64,000 bases of DNA, from positions 240,289,414 through 240,353,413 of the forward strand of contig OY821520.1 of the NCBI GenBank assembly GCA_963682025.1. The letters are read 5' to 3'. The first letter of the stretch is position 1. Every line of letters begins with the position of its first letter. The notes below the pieces were generated by a model that was not told where the DNA came from, did no database searches, and was given only the letters and a program-made list of their open reading frames with translations. This document shows, in pieces, positions 1-11,160 of the stretch. The translations under genes were made by a program, and so were the position numbers. The DNA is from Cordilura impudica. Its lineage: Eukaryota; Arthropoda; Insecta; Diptera; Scathophagidae.

Positions 1-1273
1 ACATTTAAAAATGTTTACATTTAAAAAAAATATTGCCATTCAGGAGATATTAATAACTTTTCAGTACCGCGATTCAGTAACTTCTTTAAACGATAGTCGA
101 ATTGTAAAAAAAAAGAAAATTGCAAAATTATCAGTAAAATTTTGAAACGATATTCGCTATTGTTAAAGTCAGCTGTTGTTGTTATCTAAACGACAACCAT
201 TTGTGTGTTGTTTATCCAATCGATAAAAACTTAAATTTTTAGGTTGAAATGTCGTCATACATAAATAAAAATCATGAAATAATGAAAATATTTTGCTTTA
301 ATTAAAAAACTTTTTTATATAAATAAAAAAATTAAATAGCATATTCAATTCATTATTTCATTTTCAAATAAATAAACAGAAATATTAGTAAAGAAAATAA
401 AGATATTAAACATAAACATAAAATCATCCTGTCAAACACGAAGTAATTTGTTTTTTTCTATTTTTTGTGTTTTTCGCTTATTTTGACAGAGATGCCACTC
501 CTTTAATTTAAATTCAATGAATTTAAGAAAACCTCAAATTATATTTAAGAATTGCTAACATAAAAATTGTTACATAAGTAAACGTAATTTTATGAGAATG
601 TTATTTTTTATATATAAATTTTCACAATTTTTTTTTGATGAAAATTTGAAGTTTTTCAGAAAATAAAGATAACATTAAATTATTTTATATAAAATGTTTG
701 GGACTTTTCGTTTTTTGCGTTTTTCATCCCTAATTTGATTATTTATTATTATAAATTTATTCTCTATGTTTTCAAAATATGGCAATATTTTAAAAAAAAG
801 TTGAGAGAGCTTTTTTTTTTGGTTATTATTTTGTTACTCCATCCGACCTATATGGCCACAATGAAGAAATATTTGGCCAGTTAAAAGAAACTAGACAGCC
901 ATCTCCAATTAGCACGATTTAATGCATATAGCCACTCTACACAACCATTACCTTTGCAATGGAGGTTAGGGCGAGCTATTTAATTAGCAAAAACTAAATT
1001 AAACGAGAAGTTATGTCATATAACCGGAAACGCATGCATATAGGTGTATAACCAAAATGCATGCCGATCAGCAACCACGATGACCAAAAAGCAAACACCG
1101 AAATAAATCCGAAATAATAGAAAAGAAGAAAACCAACCCAAAGAATTTGCTGAAATAATTTGGTATTAAGTTTAACAAATTGTTTACTTTTTCATTTACA
1201 TTTATTATCAAGACTCAAACCGAGGTGGAGGGTATCAAAGATTCGGCACAGCCGAATTTAACACTCTTACTTG
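1..1273 (-). mobile_element. mini-me/DINE-like element, family 1, copy E0 (cut by window edge)
   Basis: This copy reads on the minus strand and ends at 1,273 with the terminus CTCTTACTTG. Just inside the end is a 7-bp-stem palindrome, ATTCGGC with its complement GCCGAAT. The body is an inverted match to the start of the element at 32,156-34,170. The remaining part, with the expected (GTCY)n microsatellite, would lie beyond the left window edge. It interrupts a hAT coding region immediately to its right. No coding potential is seen. Membership in the mini-me/DINE-1 class is inferred from the complete copies. Confidence 0.75.
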
Positions 1274-1919
1274 TTTAATATCAACTTTAATTATAAACAT
1301 ATCCCTAAGCACTGATACCCTTAATTGAGTCTTATCTTCGGTCAACAACTTGTTCATCAAAGAAAATACTCGTTCCACCGGCGCATTTGTACCAGGCAAA
1401 CATAAAATATATTCAACTACAATTTGAAAATTTGCATGGTTTAGGTAATTGCTTTTAAAATGTTTAAATACTTCCACCGAAGGATTTTCCGTAGAAATAT
1501 TTTGTTGACTCCATTCATCGATATTCTGCAATGTTACGTATTTAGGTTGCGAGTGAATATTCATCGAATTTTCCGAATCTTTATTGCAATCGATATGTTC
1601 TTTTTCGACCAATATATCTAGAACTTTTTGAACATCTTCCCACTGTGGTACTTCCGTTAAATTTGTCCAATTAAATTTTTTCTAAATCTTTGTTATAAAC
1701 AGTCCATTGCTCTAAATACTCGCGACTAGTTTTATAAAATTCTTTAGCCTTAATTTTCACGAAATTCTCGTCAATATCGGTGTAACCATCTTCCTTTAAT
1801 TTTTCAAGTAAACCAAGGACTGAATATGGAAGAAAGTGAGTTGTCTCTTTCTGAAACAAATTCTCTTTTAATTTGTTAATTTCACTTACTGCTTCAATTT
1901 TTTTTGGCAATTTATACAT
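1274..1919 (-). pseudogene. hAT transposase C-terminal fragment
   Basis: The minus strand encodes a hAT-type dimerisation domain (hATC). The diagnostic stretch LPGTNAPVERVFSLMN is followed by a Leu-rich helix. A second reading frame upstream (1,671-1,919) continues the same protein. The two are offset by one base at an A-run near 1,670, so a single frameshift breaks the gene. The coding region stops in family-1 mini-me-like sequence: the last residues of the open frame after VDI are translated from the inserted terminus. It is a non-functional remnant. Family recognition is good; the hAT subfamily is not determined. Confidence 0.8.
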
Positions 1920-3118
1920 TACAAGTTTCTACAGCAGCTGAAGATTCCAAGGGAGGCGGACACACAGAAAAAAAGGTGTGACATTTATAAAAATTATAGT
2001 AAAATTTTACAAAGTTTTGTGGTAATTATACGACTACATAAAATTAACGATAAATTTTATTTCACCCCGTCAATTTAAAATTTTCTTTAAGTCTTTTTAG
2101 TGTCTAAGCAAATCTGACTCAATACGATAAAATTGTTTAAAAAAAAAAAGCCGAAAAAATTTTGGTACCGTGAGGATCGAAAAAGTACAATTTGTTTGTT
2201 TGGTTGGTATAATAACAGAAAACATATTCTCCATCCCTGGGTAGGTTAGTTTTTATTCTGTACTGCACTTTGGCCTCTTCTATATAAAAACTCTTTGATA
2301 AATTACAAAAACAAAAGAACCAATTACTCTATTTTTGTCGCTTGTGTATCGTACTATATTGATTCATACTAGCAAATCCCAGTGCTCGAAATTCGAGTGC
2401 AATTTCCAGGCAGCTTTGTTTTTCAACTTAGCCAATTCACAAACCAACACTTTTATGGTTTATTTTTTTGAATGAAGATAATAAACACATTAACAAATTT
2501 AATAAAACACATAGCATATTTATAATTTTATCTATGGGTTTGCAGCAACTTTAAATGCTATTTACTCAAAATAAAGGAAAAAATTCAAAAATCTGTAAAT
2601 CTGCAAAATGGCTAAAAAAAAAAAGAAATTCCTTTCAAATAATAAACGTTTGGTCAAAATCGGGATAAAACGGTAGAACAAAACATCGGTCACAAGAAAT
2701 CGCCTAGCCTATTAATATTATAGATTTATTCATATTCTGCAACAAAGAAAGAAGAGAAGATGATTTTTGTATTGCTGCATTTCAGGTTAACCAAACAAAT
2801 TTATAGAACTGCAATTTCTATTTTATGCAATAATTTTTTTTTCTTTTTTGTTTTATTTTTATTATTTGTTTGACGGGCGATGTACAAGTAAAACGCAACG
2901 TAGTCTTATTTTGACGGGGGATTAAATTTTTTAGTTTATCTATCATGAATTGATTCAACCAAATTCATAAGAAATTCTGTTAAATCGTTTTAAATATTTT
3001 TTAGATGAAATCATTTTTCAGCTGACTTGTGATGTACTTTAACATACATATATTAAAAAACTGTCTTTGACGAAGTTGAATATTTGTTCTTACATTTTTG
3101 AACAAATCAACTACCTCT
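1920..3118. other. Gene-free A+T-rich stretch with one dispersed repeat
   Basis: No coding region is supported. Segments near 2,365-2,420 and 2,680-2,745 recur elsewhere. The first is an inverted match to about 50,665-50,715 and resembles 55,195-55,215. The second, containing ATCGGTCACAAG, matches 55,363-55,425. They look like pieces of one dispersed repeat family that I cannot name. Confidence 0.5.
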
Positions 3119-3245
3119 TTATACTAATTTCTGAAAACGGGACATTTCTGCGTCCCCGAGTGGTTTTCGGGGACAACGGGACAAAATAGCTGAAAACGGG
3201 ACAGCCCCGTTCAAAACGGGACGTATGGTCACGTTAGTTATAATG
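3119..3245. other. CGGGAC-rich patch, possible transposon end
   Basis: This G+C-enriched patch in an A+T-rich background carries repeated CGGGAC words and ends in GTATGGTCACG. Its reverse strand reads GTGACCATACGTCCCG, which resembles the ends of some hAT-type elements in arthropods. I find no partner end or target duplication. The open frame across it has no recognisable domain. Confidence 0.3.
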
Positions 3246-3409
3246 TTCACAGACTTCAAAAATGTTGGCGAGAAAATCGATTTAAATTGTTTAACATATA
3301 CAATATACCGTATGAGGGCAGCAGGCGCTTGAAACGCTGTATCTTCGTTAGTTTTGCTCCGATTTAGTTGACACATTTCGACTCTCGACATATTGTACAG
3401 TCAGAAAAA

Positions 3410-4140
3410 AATAAAAATGTTTTAAAAGCTTTAAGTTTTAAAACCTTTCTCCATCCTTAAGAAAGGAAGTTTTTTAATAAAAAAAGTTCTTTTTAAAGAA
3501 CAGGCCTTCTTAAGAGCAAATTTACTTTATTACGAAGGGCGATTTCTTTAAAAAAACGTATTTTTTGAAGAAAATGAAAATCTTTAAGAAAATTTAGTTT
3601 TTTTTTTTTGCGAAAACGAACTATTTTAAGAAAATGATCTTTTTAAGCAAAAGGAACTTTTTCAACAAAAGATACTTTTTAAAGAAAACAACATTAATAG
3701 GAAAGTCCTTTTTGGAAAATATGCTTTATAAAAAACTTACTTTTCGAAGAAAATTCACATTGTTAAGAAAATATTCTTTAAAAAAAGACACTTTTTCAAT
3801 AAATAAACTTTTTGAAATATACTTTTTAAAAAGAAATTGAATTTTTTTGAAAAGGGTACTTTTTTAAACAAGTTAAATTTTTAAATTAAATTTTTTAATA
3901 AAAACTTTAAACAAAAATTTTTTTTGTGGGACTTTTTTTAGAAAAGGAACTTTTTTAAAAAAATGTGTTGTTTAAAAAGTACTTTTTTAATAATACGTAC
4001 ATTTTTAAGAATAGCTAAGAAAGCATATTTTTTTTTTTTTTTTTTTGGGTATTCACTTTTTTAAGAAATGGCCCTTTTTAAGAAAAAAGTATTTTTTTAA
4101 GAAAATTTACTTTTTTAACTTTTTGCAAAAAATTAGTTTT
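3410..4140. repeat. Degenerate AAGTAC/TTTTCTT minisatellite, locus 1
   Basis: Imperfect units of roughly 15-20 bp combine A-runs, GTAC or GAAC and T-runs (for example AGAAAAGGTACTTTTTTAA). The same repeat appears at 22,600-23,040, 27,595-27,890, 36,380-36,585, 50,780-52,945 and 56,340-56,735. Short Lys/Phe-rich open frames inside it are by-products of the repeat. Confidence 0.7.
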
Positions 4141-4892
4141 TGCCGTATAGCGATCAACCACTACCCGAACTTGAAAAAGTATCTTGTACTATGCCTAAAA
4201 TATTTTCCAAGTTGACAGGATATACAAAATTATCGTAAATTGTTGAACATTATTAAAATTTTCGCAAAAATAAAAAAACAATTTTTTATGTTTTTTTTAT
4301 TGCATATTTTTATAGTATTTAGAAAAAATAATTTATTAATTTGTTTACCTTTTTAATAAGACCTTTTATTTAATATCTTTCAACACATTTCTCTACTCAT
4401 TTCTATCACCAACCACCACACATTACGTTTTTAATAAATTTTTCTTCTTTAAATTAAGTCTTATTTTAAAAGAAAACAATCAACTAAATAAAATAAAATT
4501 TTCCCAAGGCAATCAATTTATCCATCTATTTTTTAGAAACCCCACCAAACTTATTGTTTCATTTTAATTCATTTTTTTATTATTTTTTTTCGTTTTGCAC
4601 TACACTATTAAATACGTTTAATGTACAAGCTAGAATCATATATTTTTTTATTACAAATTATAATATTTTCTCCTACTACATTTTTCCTTTATTCTGTTTT
4701 TAAACACATCTTTGGCAACCCTCAAAATGGCTGCTCTCGCAACTCTTCTTCTTCATGAACATTTTGAGCTCTGCCACTCTTGTTCATAAATATGTTCAAT
4801 GTTCACATGAACATTCTGAGAACCGCCACTCTTAGTTAGTCAGTTTATGATGAACAAATTACATTTTGCACATCCTCATTTATATATGATTC
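4141..4892. other. Gene-free stretch with a 52-bp tandem duplication
   Basis: The A+T-rich sequence has no supported gene. A short duplication starts with ATGAACATT at 4,755 and again at 4,807, and each unit contains GCCACTCTT. Confidence 0.45.
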
Positions 4893-5260
4893 TTGATATT
4901 AGCTTTAGAAACCCCGGGAAATTTTTTTCTATGGCGATCAACTAATCTAAGCAAATATTGCTTTTGCTCCTCATTTTTCGTAATTGAGCTGTTAAATGGG
5001 GTCACCAAAGCAACACCTCGTTCTGCACAGCCATTTACAACTTTTAAAAGTCTAACATTTTCTTTAATCGAAATAAAAATGGCGTCGTCTTTCCACTTTG
5101 TAGGATCCTTTGAAAGAAATGACTGTGCCTGTCTTGTCCATCATCTCTTAGTAAAGAAAAAACATTGTTGACCTTTTGGTAACATAGGACTCAAGTGGAT
5201 TTCTATGGTTAAATACCGTTCCGTCCAGTCTCTTTAAGGCTTTAGCTTTTTAGCTTTTTT
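4893..5260 (-). pseudogene. C-terminal part of DTTASNTG transposase-like gene
   Basis: The minus strand encodes a protein-like stretch with the words KVVNGCAERGVALVTPFNS and TKNEEQKQYLLRLVDRHRK. I associate this with the C-terminus of an uncharacterised arthropod transposon protein that carries a DTTASNTG motif further upstream. That motif is at 9,867-11,160 on the same strand. The two halves are separated exactly by the 4.6 kb element at 5,261-9,866. Reading across the junction gives a plausible continuation at an A-run, though frameshifts occur on both sides. The gene is dead. The family assignment relies on memory of similar proteins and needs a search. Confidence 0.55.
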
Positions 5261-6233
5261 ATACCCTCCACTCCAGTGTGCAGAGGGTATATATAAGTTT
5301 GTCATTCCGTTTGTAATAATTAGAAAAAAAAATCTGGACCCCATAAAATATATATATTTGTGATCCTTATAACAAGCGGAGTTGATATAGCGATGTCCGT
5401 CTGTCCGGCTGTCCGTCTGTCCGTCTGTGGAAATCACGATGACGGCTTCAATCGGGTAGCTAGGGTGCTCGTTGGTATAAAAAATCATTCAGTAACATCC
5501 TGAGATGTTTGCTATTTAAAATCGTCCAAATCGGTTAATCTGGTAACGAGAATTGAGCGAAGAAGTAAAAAAAATCCTGAGAAAATATGATTTGAATATG
5601 TGTTCTTGTCACGATAACGCCCTCAATAAGACAGCTAGGGCGCTCGTTTTTAGTGAGAATGATTCACTAATATCATGAGAAGAGGTTCCTGTTTTTTAAA
5701 TGATGACAATAGGTTTCATAGGTGCCGAGAAATCACTGAAAAGGTAAAAAAAGTATGACGTTTTCCTATATTGTTTTCCTAAATTTTGTATTTTGTCATA
5801 GCTGTGCATGTTGTTTTTGTGGTCGTTGTGTTAATAATATAAAAATTCATCAATATATTTTTGGTGTAATATTTAAGTTAATTAATTAATAAAAGAAACT
5901 ATATAAAGTCAATATCAATATTCTTCGATTTTTATAACAATATCAAAATACTGTAAATAATATTCATATATTCTGTATATGTATATCCATAATAAGCGCA
6001 TATTTAAATAAATCGGTATTTTATTTTATTTATACAAAATTCTGAAATTTTTAGAGTTGCAAAAATAGTATGATTTTAAGAGTTGTATTTTTAGTACATG
6101 TATAAACTCTGCATACTTGCATACAAAAGTAGTAGGTAGGTATACCATAAAATGTAAAAAAATTGGTGTTTAAAAAAATACTATTTTTTGTCAGATGTTA
6201 ATTACAATAAATTTAAAAAAAAATTTTTTTCAT

Positions 6234-6478
6234 GAGTTATCCACATTAAGAATAACCGCGGAACTCAGCACGATCAATGTGCAGTGATTGAGCCTTGCCC
6301 TGGGAAACATGCATTCATGCTTTTCTTCACACAAACGCCATTCCCAACTACCAAAAATTTTTGACACGAGCTATTCACATTATGAATAGTCGCGGAGCTC
6401 AACTCAATCAAAGTGCAATGATGAAGCTTCGCCCTGGGAAACATATATTCATGCTTTTCTTTGCACAAACCGAACTTC
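6234..6478. repeat. 134-bp tandem duplication private to copy E1
   Basis: Two divergent units start at 6,234 and 6,368. Both contain GCCCTGGGAAACAT and a TTCATGCTTTTCTT segment. The matching part of the inverted partner element (about 47,035-47,150) has one unit only, so the difference arose in one lineage. The open frames on both strands here are repeat artefacts. Confidence 0.65.
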
Positions 6479-7607
6479 TTATGGCACATTAAAAATAAAC
6501 TAATTAAGAAGTACAATTCATCCTTACGCTGTATTATAATACTATTTTCTTATTTTACTGGTAGCTAGTAAACAAAGTGATCGTATCATTGTGAACGAAA
6601 TAGAATTGAAATTGTGTGCAGATTTGTTTTACTTAAAAAACCTGTTTCTACAGATAATGAATAAAATCCCAGTAAGCATTTTATGCAATAAATGATCATG
6701 TAGAGTCTTTTTGACTCATATGTGCTATTAAAACAGTCATAAATGCGCCCTTTTGCTGATCACAAAATATTCTTTTGTTGGGAGGAAATGTTACCTTAAC
6801 GGCGAATATTCTTGAGAGTCCTTTTTATCCGCTTTTCTGATCAGTTTTGACTCATTTTTGAGTCATATTTAATGTCATTTTTCTATAAATCACTTTTTAA
6901 GAGTAAGCAAAAATCATTTTATAGTCTTTTTCTAATAGCGCATGTGATTAATCAGTTTTTAATCATCAAAATTGCTCGAAGAAGACACAGTAAGGTAAGT
7001 TTTGTTAAAACAATCTTCGAAATGATGACGGGATATCGTATATTTTTGTTAACACACAAACATATGCATAGCAGCACGAGTAAGCCGAATCGGCTTCTTA
7101 TATGTATATAGCCGAACAAAAACGAAAATACTCACCAAAGAGTAAAGTAAGCAATAATTTCATTCTGTCTTATGGAAGCTTTTAACAAAGCAATTCCACG
7201 TCGCGTTGTCTTGTGAATTTTTACATTGTTTTTTAATAGGTACTAGTGATGCCAGGAGATCTTTTTTTCTACGCTTATGAAAAAAATTCCCTTTTTCCCT
7301 ACACCCACTTTTTCCCCTACACTACTTTTTTTAAAATTTATTTTTAATTTGTACATTTTCAATTTCAATTATGTAAAAATAACATAAAAACAAAGAAAAA
7401 AAATATAAAAAATAAGATAAAAATATCATGAGAATTACATAAGAATAATATAAAAAACTAACAGATATTATAAAAAAAAAATTTTTACAATTCTGTATAA
7501 TTCATCTTTTTGATATGGCTAGATGTGCATTTAAAATTTACACAATTAATTAAAATGGCTTGCAAATGAGATGTTATAACTCAAACAGAATATTTGTTCT
7601 TGGTTTT

Positions 7608-8824
7608 CAGTGTTGCCGTTTTAGCTTTTTAGTTGCTAGATTTAGCAACTTTTTTTTGTCGTTTAGCATCCAAAATTTATCAAAAGATGCTGAATGCTAA
7701 CTTAGAATCTTTTATTAATAAAAATTTGCTTTTAGCATCTTTTTTTGATATTTTTTTTTTTCATTATTTTTGAATATATAATTTTAATGGTATTGATATG
7801 TTTTAATTTCTCAAAATGTAGTTCAGTAATTTTGTGTACTACTCCTTTTACCACTCTGCTCGTTTCTTTAAACAAATATAACAAAACATTTTGAAATAGA
7901 AGAATGAAAACACCAACAACAGTTTTTAATAAATTAGAAAGTCGATTGCCAAAAAATATTATTGTATTAAAAAAATGTCAAAATTTTCAATACAAAACAC
8001 ATTAAATCGGGTAAAAGAACAGATAACCAATATATTAGAAGAGTTTAAATTTATGTCATCTGAAACAGAAAAAATTCAAATCCAATGGAGTTATATCACA
8101 GAACAAAACTGGGATACAACACTGAATACAACCTCTTTATGGATTGAAAAATTCTGTTGGCGAAAATCCATTTAAGGAGTTATCAATATTTGTATTGTCT
8201 ATATTAGTTTTGTCTTTCTCAAAAGCCGAAGTTGAACGTTGGTTTAGTTTAATGGCTTTAGTTAAAAGCAAACTTCGAACAGAATAAAATCCGAGTTGTT
8301 ATGTTCTGTAATACGTATAAAAGAAGGATTGAAATTGAAAAATCGGTGCTGTCACACTTACAATATACCGAGCGATGTCGTTGATAAAAGTCGATCGTCA
8401 GAAAAATATCAGAGCCAAGAAGAACTTGAAGATGAAGACATCACAGAAATGTTAGATTCCATAAACCAATTATTCTAATATAATCGTATCTTTTGATAAT
8501 GTAATTTCTGTTATATTTTAAATAAAAAAAAAATCCCTCTAAAATTAAAAATATTTAATTTAAGTTTAAAATAAACTCAATTTGATGTTAAAAAATCCAA
8601 AATAATTTTAATTAAAAATTAAAAAATATAAATCTAAACATATGTCTTATATTAATTTTTCGATTTAAAAACCAAAGAATTTATTAATAAGTATATAATT
8701 TTTCAATATAAAGGTAATGAAATTTGAAAAAAAAAATTTAGCATCTTTTTTTTAGACTCCAGTATGTTTAAGCATCTTTTTTTGCAATTTAGCATCTTTA
8801 CAATTTCAAATTATGGCAATACTG
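7608..8824 (+). mobile_element. Non-autonomous hAT element with 8-bp target duplication
   Basis: The element starts CAGTGTTGCC and ends GGCAATACTG, giving 10-bp terminal inverted repeats with one mismatch. It is flanked on both sides by the perfect 8-bp direct repeat TTGGTTTT (7,600-7,607 and 8,825-8,832). An 8-bp duplication and CAGTG termini are standard for hAT. At 1,217 bp it is too short for a full transposase. Inside is only the C-terminal dimerisation region (7,975-8,478). Subterminal repeats of TTTAGCATC occur near both ends. It lies inside the mini-me-like element E1 and interrupts a minus-strand zinc-finger fragment. Confidence 0.9.
7975..8478 (+). pseudogene. hAT transposase C-terminal remnant
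   Basis: Three frame segments together give a hAT dimerisation domain. Near 8,215-8,285 the frame reads FSKAEVERWFSLMALVKSKL, the hATC signature, followed by a stop. The downstream segment continues with an acidic tail (EDEDITEMLDSINQLF). The upstream segment starts at 7,975 with a helix-rich sequence. An essentially identical copy lies at 45,050-45,553 on the opposite strand. The catalytic RNase H-like core is absent, so the element cannot supply its own transposase. Confidence 0.8.
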
Positions 8825-8832
8825 TTGGTTTT

Positions 8833-8991
8833 AAAAGATTTTTTATAACAGTAGTTATAAGCATGTATACTTAGATCTGATTTATGGCATTTTAATATAT
8901 TTTCAAAAGCCTTGCATCTGCATTTATAGTCGTCACCTTTGACCTGCTCCAGCCATCCATTAGCTTCTCGTCTCTCAACTAAGTGAAGCAA
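8833..8991 (-). pseudogene. BED-like zinc-finger fragment cut by hAT element
   Basis: The minus strand reads GWLEQVKGDDYKCRCKAFENILKC in two parts, then HKSDLSIHA. This spacing (Cys pair, then H-SDL-x-x-H) resembles BED-type zinc fingers at the N-terminus of hAT-related transposases. The second Cys of the usual CxxC pair appears replaced by Phe (CKAF). The frame runs straight into the hAT terminus at 8,832. The inverted partner element has the same fragment near 44,160-44,316. Function, if any, is lost. Confidence 0.4.
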
Positions 8992-9866
8992 AATCTTTAT
9001 GTTCTGTATTTCTTTGATGTGTTTTAAGCATCATCGAAAAACGAATCAGACATTTTTCTAAAATTAATTATGTTTCTAAAATTAATTATGTTCAAATTTA
9101 TAATATTTTAATGTAATGCACAAAAAAGTGTTTTATACTTGTCATTGTTATTAAAGAATCCACATATTTACTTCCTTCATATTATAGAGTTATTACCAGA
9201 CTTAAAAAGACTTTAAAGTTTAAAATTGAACAAAATTGTGCGATATTTAACAAATGCATTCAAAATAGTTTTGACTGAAATTTTTGGCAGTTTTAGTTTT
9301 GCCTTGTATCAGTAAAATGCTCAGATATTAACTAAAAAAAAACAATTTGTTAAATATTTTCATCTTAATTATCTTAATTAATTTAAAGACACAAAGATAG
9401 ATTTAATACAATAAAAACAAGTAAGAGTTGAAAGTTGATCCATGCGGACTCATAAATGTGCCCTATACTAATAGTTCTGGAAAATTGAAAAGGATTGTAA
9501 AAAATAAAATGCACCTTTATATTAAAAAATGTAAATTAAAAAGAAAATTACAAAATAAACCATTTACCTGTTAAACTTAATATTGTTTGTAATTATCTGG
9601 ATCAGGTTAGTATTTAAAATGGGATAAATCGGGTGTCATTGTGCCAATTTATGACCTAAAATATGTATACACCTCTATAAAATGCTGAAAATTCAGAGCA
9701 TTTGTTGTAATAATTCAGTAATAGGGTTATCAAAGTGTTTACATATTCAAATATTTTATATACATTTGTTACAAATAGTGCAAGAAGTCCAGATATTAAT
9801 GTAAACGTAAAACCCAGGTGAAGGGTATCAAAGATTCGGCATAGCCGAATTTAACACTCTTACTTG

Positions 9867-11160
9867 TTTTAGTCTCATATGTAACTCTGGAATCGAAAAA
9901 GCCGATTAAATATTCAGAAAAGTAGCATAAATATCTATGAAATGCTTTTACAGCAGCTTTAACAATTTTTTCATTGGGATAGTTTTCAAGTTGTTGTTTA
10001 AGGAGCATTTAAAGGAGCTTCATTCCAGTATCGTCTTACAAACAAACAAACTTATTTCGATAACTGCTTACTTTTCCTCATCTGTGAAATCAAATTGATT
10101 TTGAAACATACATATTTTTATGCAATAGATCGCCTTCGTCAACCAACGAGCAATATGGCACGCGCCTGGTGCATAAAAGTTAACTTTCATTGTTCCTGGT
10201 TTATTTGCACCAGCAAGAAAATTTAGACAAAGTGTTCAAAGGAGTTCACGGTAATCGTCCCTTGGCTGTTGACTTTTGATGGCATCGGTATAATATTCAT
10301 ACATTTGCTGTTAGAGTTGAAGCAAGTCACTTATATGGAATAGAGTATCATATCCGACTTTGAAGTTTTCTTTATCAATATTTGGCCATTGATTTTTAAA
10401 TCTTGTAAATAGTTGCACTTCGGTTCCTCCGCTTGGGCCAAAATACTCTTTAAAAACATTAGAAAGCATGATCTGAAACATATGATGGCGACAAGCAATC
10501 CATATTAGGTGTTTATTTAATCCTTTTTCAATTAAAGTACATGCAACTAGCTTTAAACCAGTATTGGAGGCGGTAGTGTCAAAGCATAGTCCTCGAATTT
10601 GGTTTTTTATTGACCAATCGGTACAGAGACTCAAACAAGCGTTAGCATGTTCTACGCCGGTTCCTTTTGTGATCTTCGGAACAGCTAAAAGTTTTTCTTT
10701 CCATTGCCACTGATGAGTATAGCAACTCTATCGACTTTTTTGCTTTCATCAGAAATATCGGGCAATAATTTGCTGTCCCAGTGCAATACGACTGGATATT
10801 GTAAAGAGAATGAGTCCTTATCAGCTTCTGATATCTCTTTTTTCGGATATCGTTTCTTTTTCGTTGTATTGTGGTACGTGATAAGGCAATTTCGGATGCA
10901 GGTATACCTAACACTTGAACTGCAGCTTCAACAACATACATGGTATTCCGATCAGAAAGATTTACACGGTCAATAGATCCAATAAAGTCGTTTGTAAAAA
11001 CAGATTTCATTTTTATTGGTTTAGTTGTATTTTTTTTCGCGAAACTTAACTTCTTCGTGCAATGAATAATCCTTCAGCGTAGATAATCCATCCACTTCTT
11101 CAGTAGCTCTGTGACTTTCAATGTTATGCAATTTCCTTGTCTCTAATTCCACTTTTTATA
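9867..11160 (-). pseudogene. N-terminal and central part of DTTASNTG transposase-like gene
   Basis: Three minus-strand segments belong together. One at about 10,642-11,160 contains IALSRTTIQRKRNDIRKKR. One at 10,311-10,634 contains GLCFDTTASNTG, then ACRHHMFQI and FGPSGGTEVQLFTRFKNQWP. One at 9,867-10,008 ends at the E1 insertion. The Asp in DTTASNTG followed by a Cys-x-x-His motif is reminiscent of the hAT catalytic core, but I cannot assign the superfamily. Frameshifts separate the segments. The C-terminus is at 4,893-5,260. It is a broken transposon gene, interrupted by E1. Confidence 0.6.

Larger units (their letters stand above)
5261..9866 (-). mobile_element. Large mini-me/DINE-like element, family 1, copy E1 (4.6 kb)
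   Basis: The low-coordinate end is a hairpin, ATACCCTC...GAGGGTAT (5,261-5,290). It is followed by a (TA)-rich run and a (GTCY)n microsatellite near 5,395-5,430. The high end is the palindrome ATTCGGC/GCCGAAT followed by CTCTTACTTG. (TA)n plus (GTCY)n is the hallmark of dipteran mini-me elements, and a hairpin close to one terminus is typical of Helitron-related DINE-1 elements. No target duplication is seen; insertion is in an A-run of the DTTASNTG gene. The body carries a hAT element with its own target duplication, a zinc-finger fragment and a tandem duplication. A second internal terminus-like CAAGTAAGAG lies near 9,420. It matches 43,292-48,157 in inverted orientation along nearly its full length. 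Confidence 0.75.

Noticed and set aside
6274..6516. Frames on both strands with CHKKFGLCKEKHEY as a zinc-binding protein
   Set aside because: The frames follow the 134-bp tandem duplication, are not conserved in the inverted partner element, and exist on both strands.
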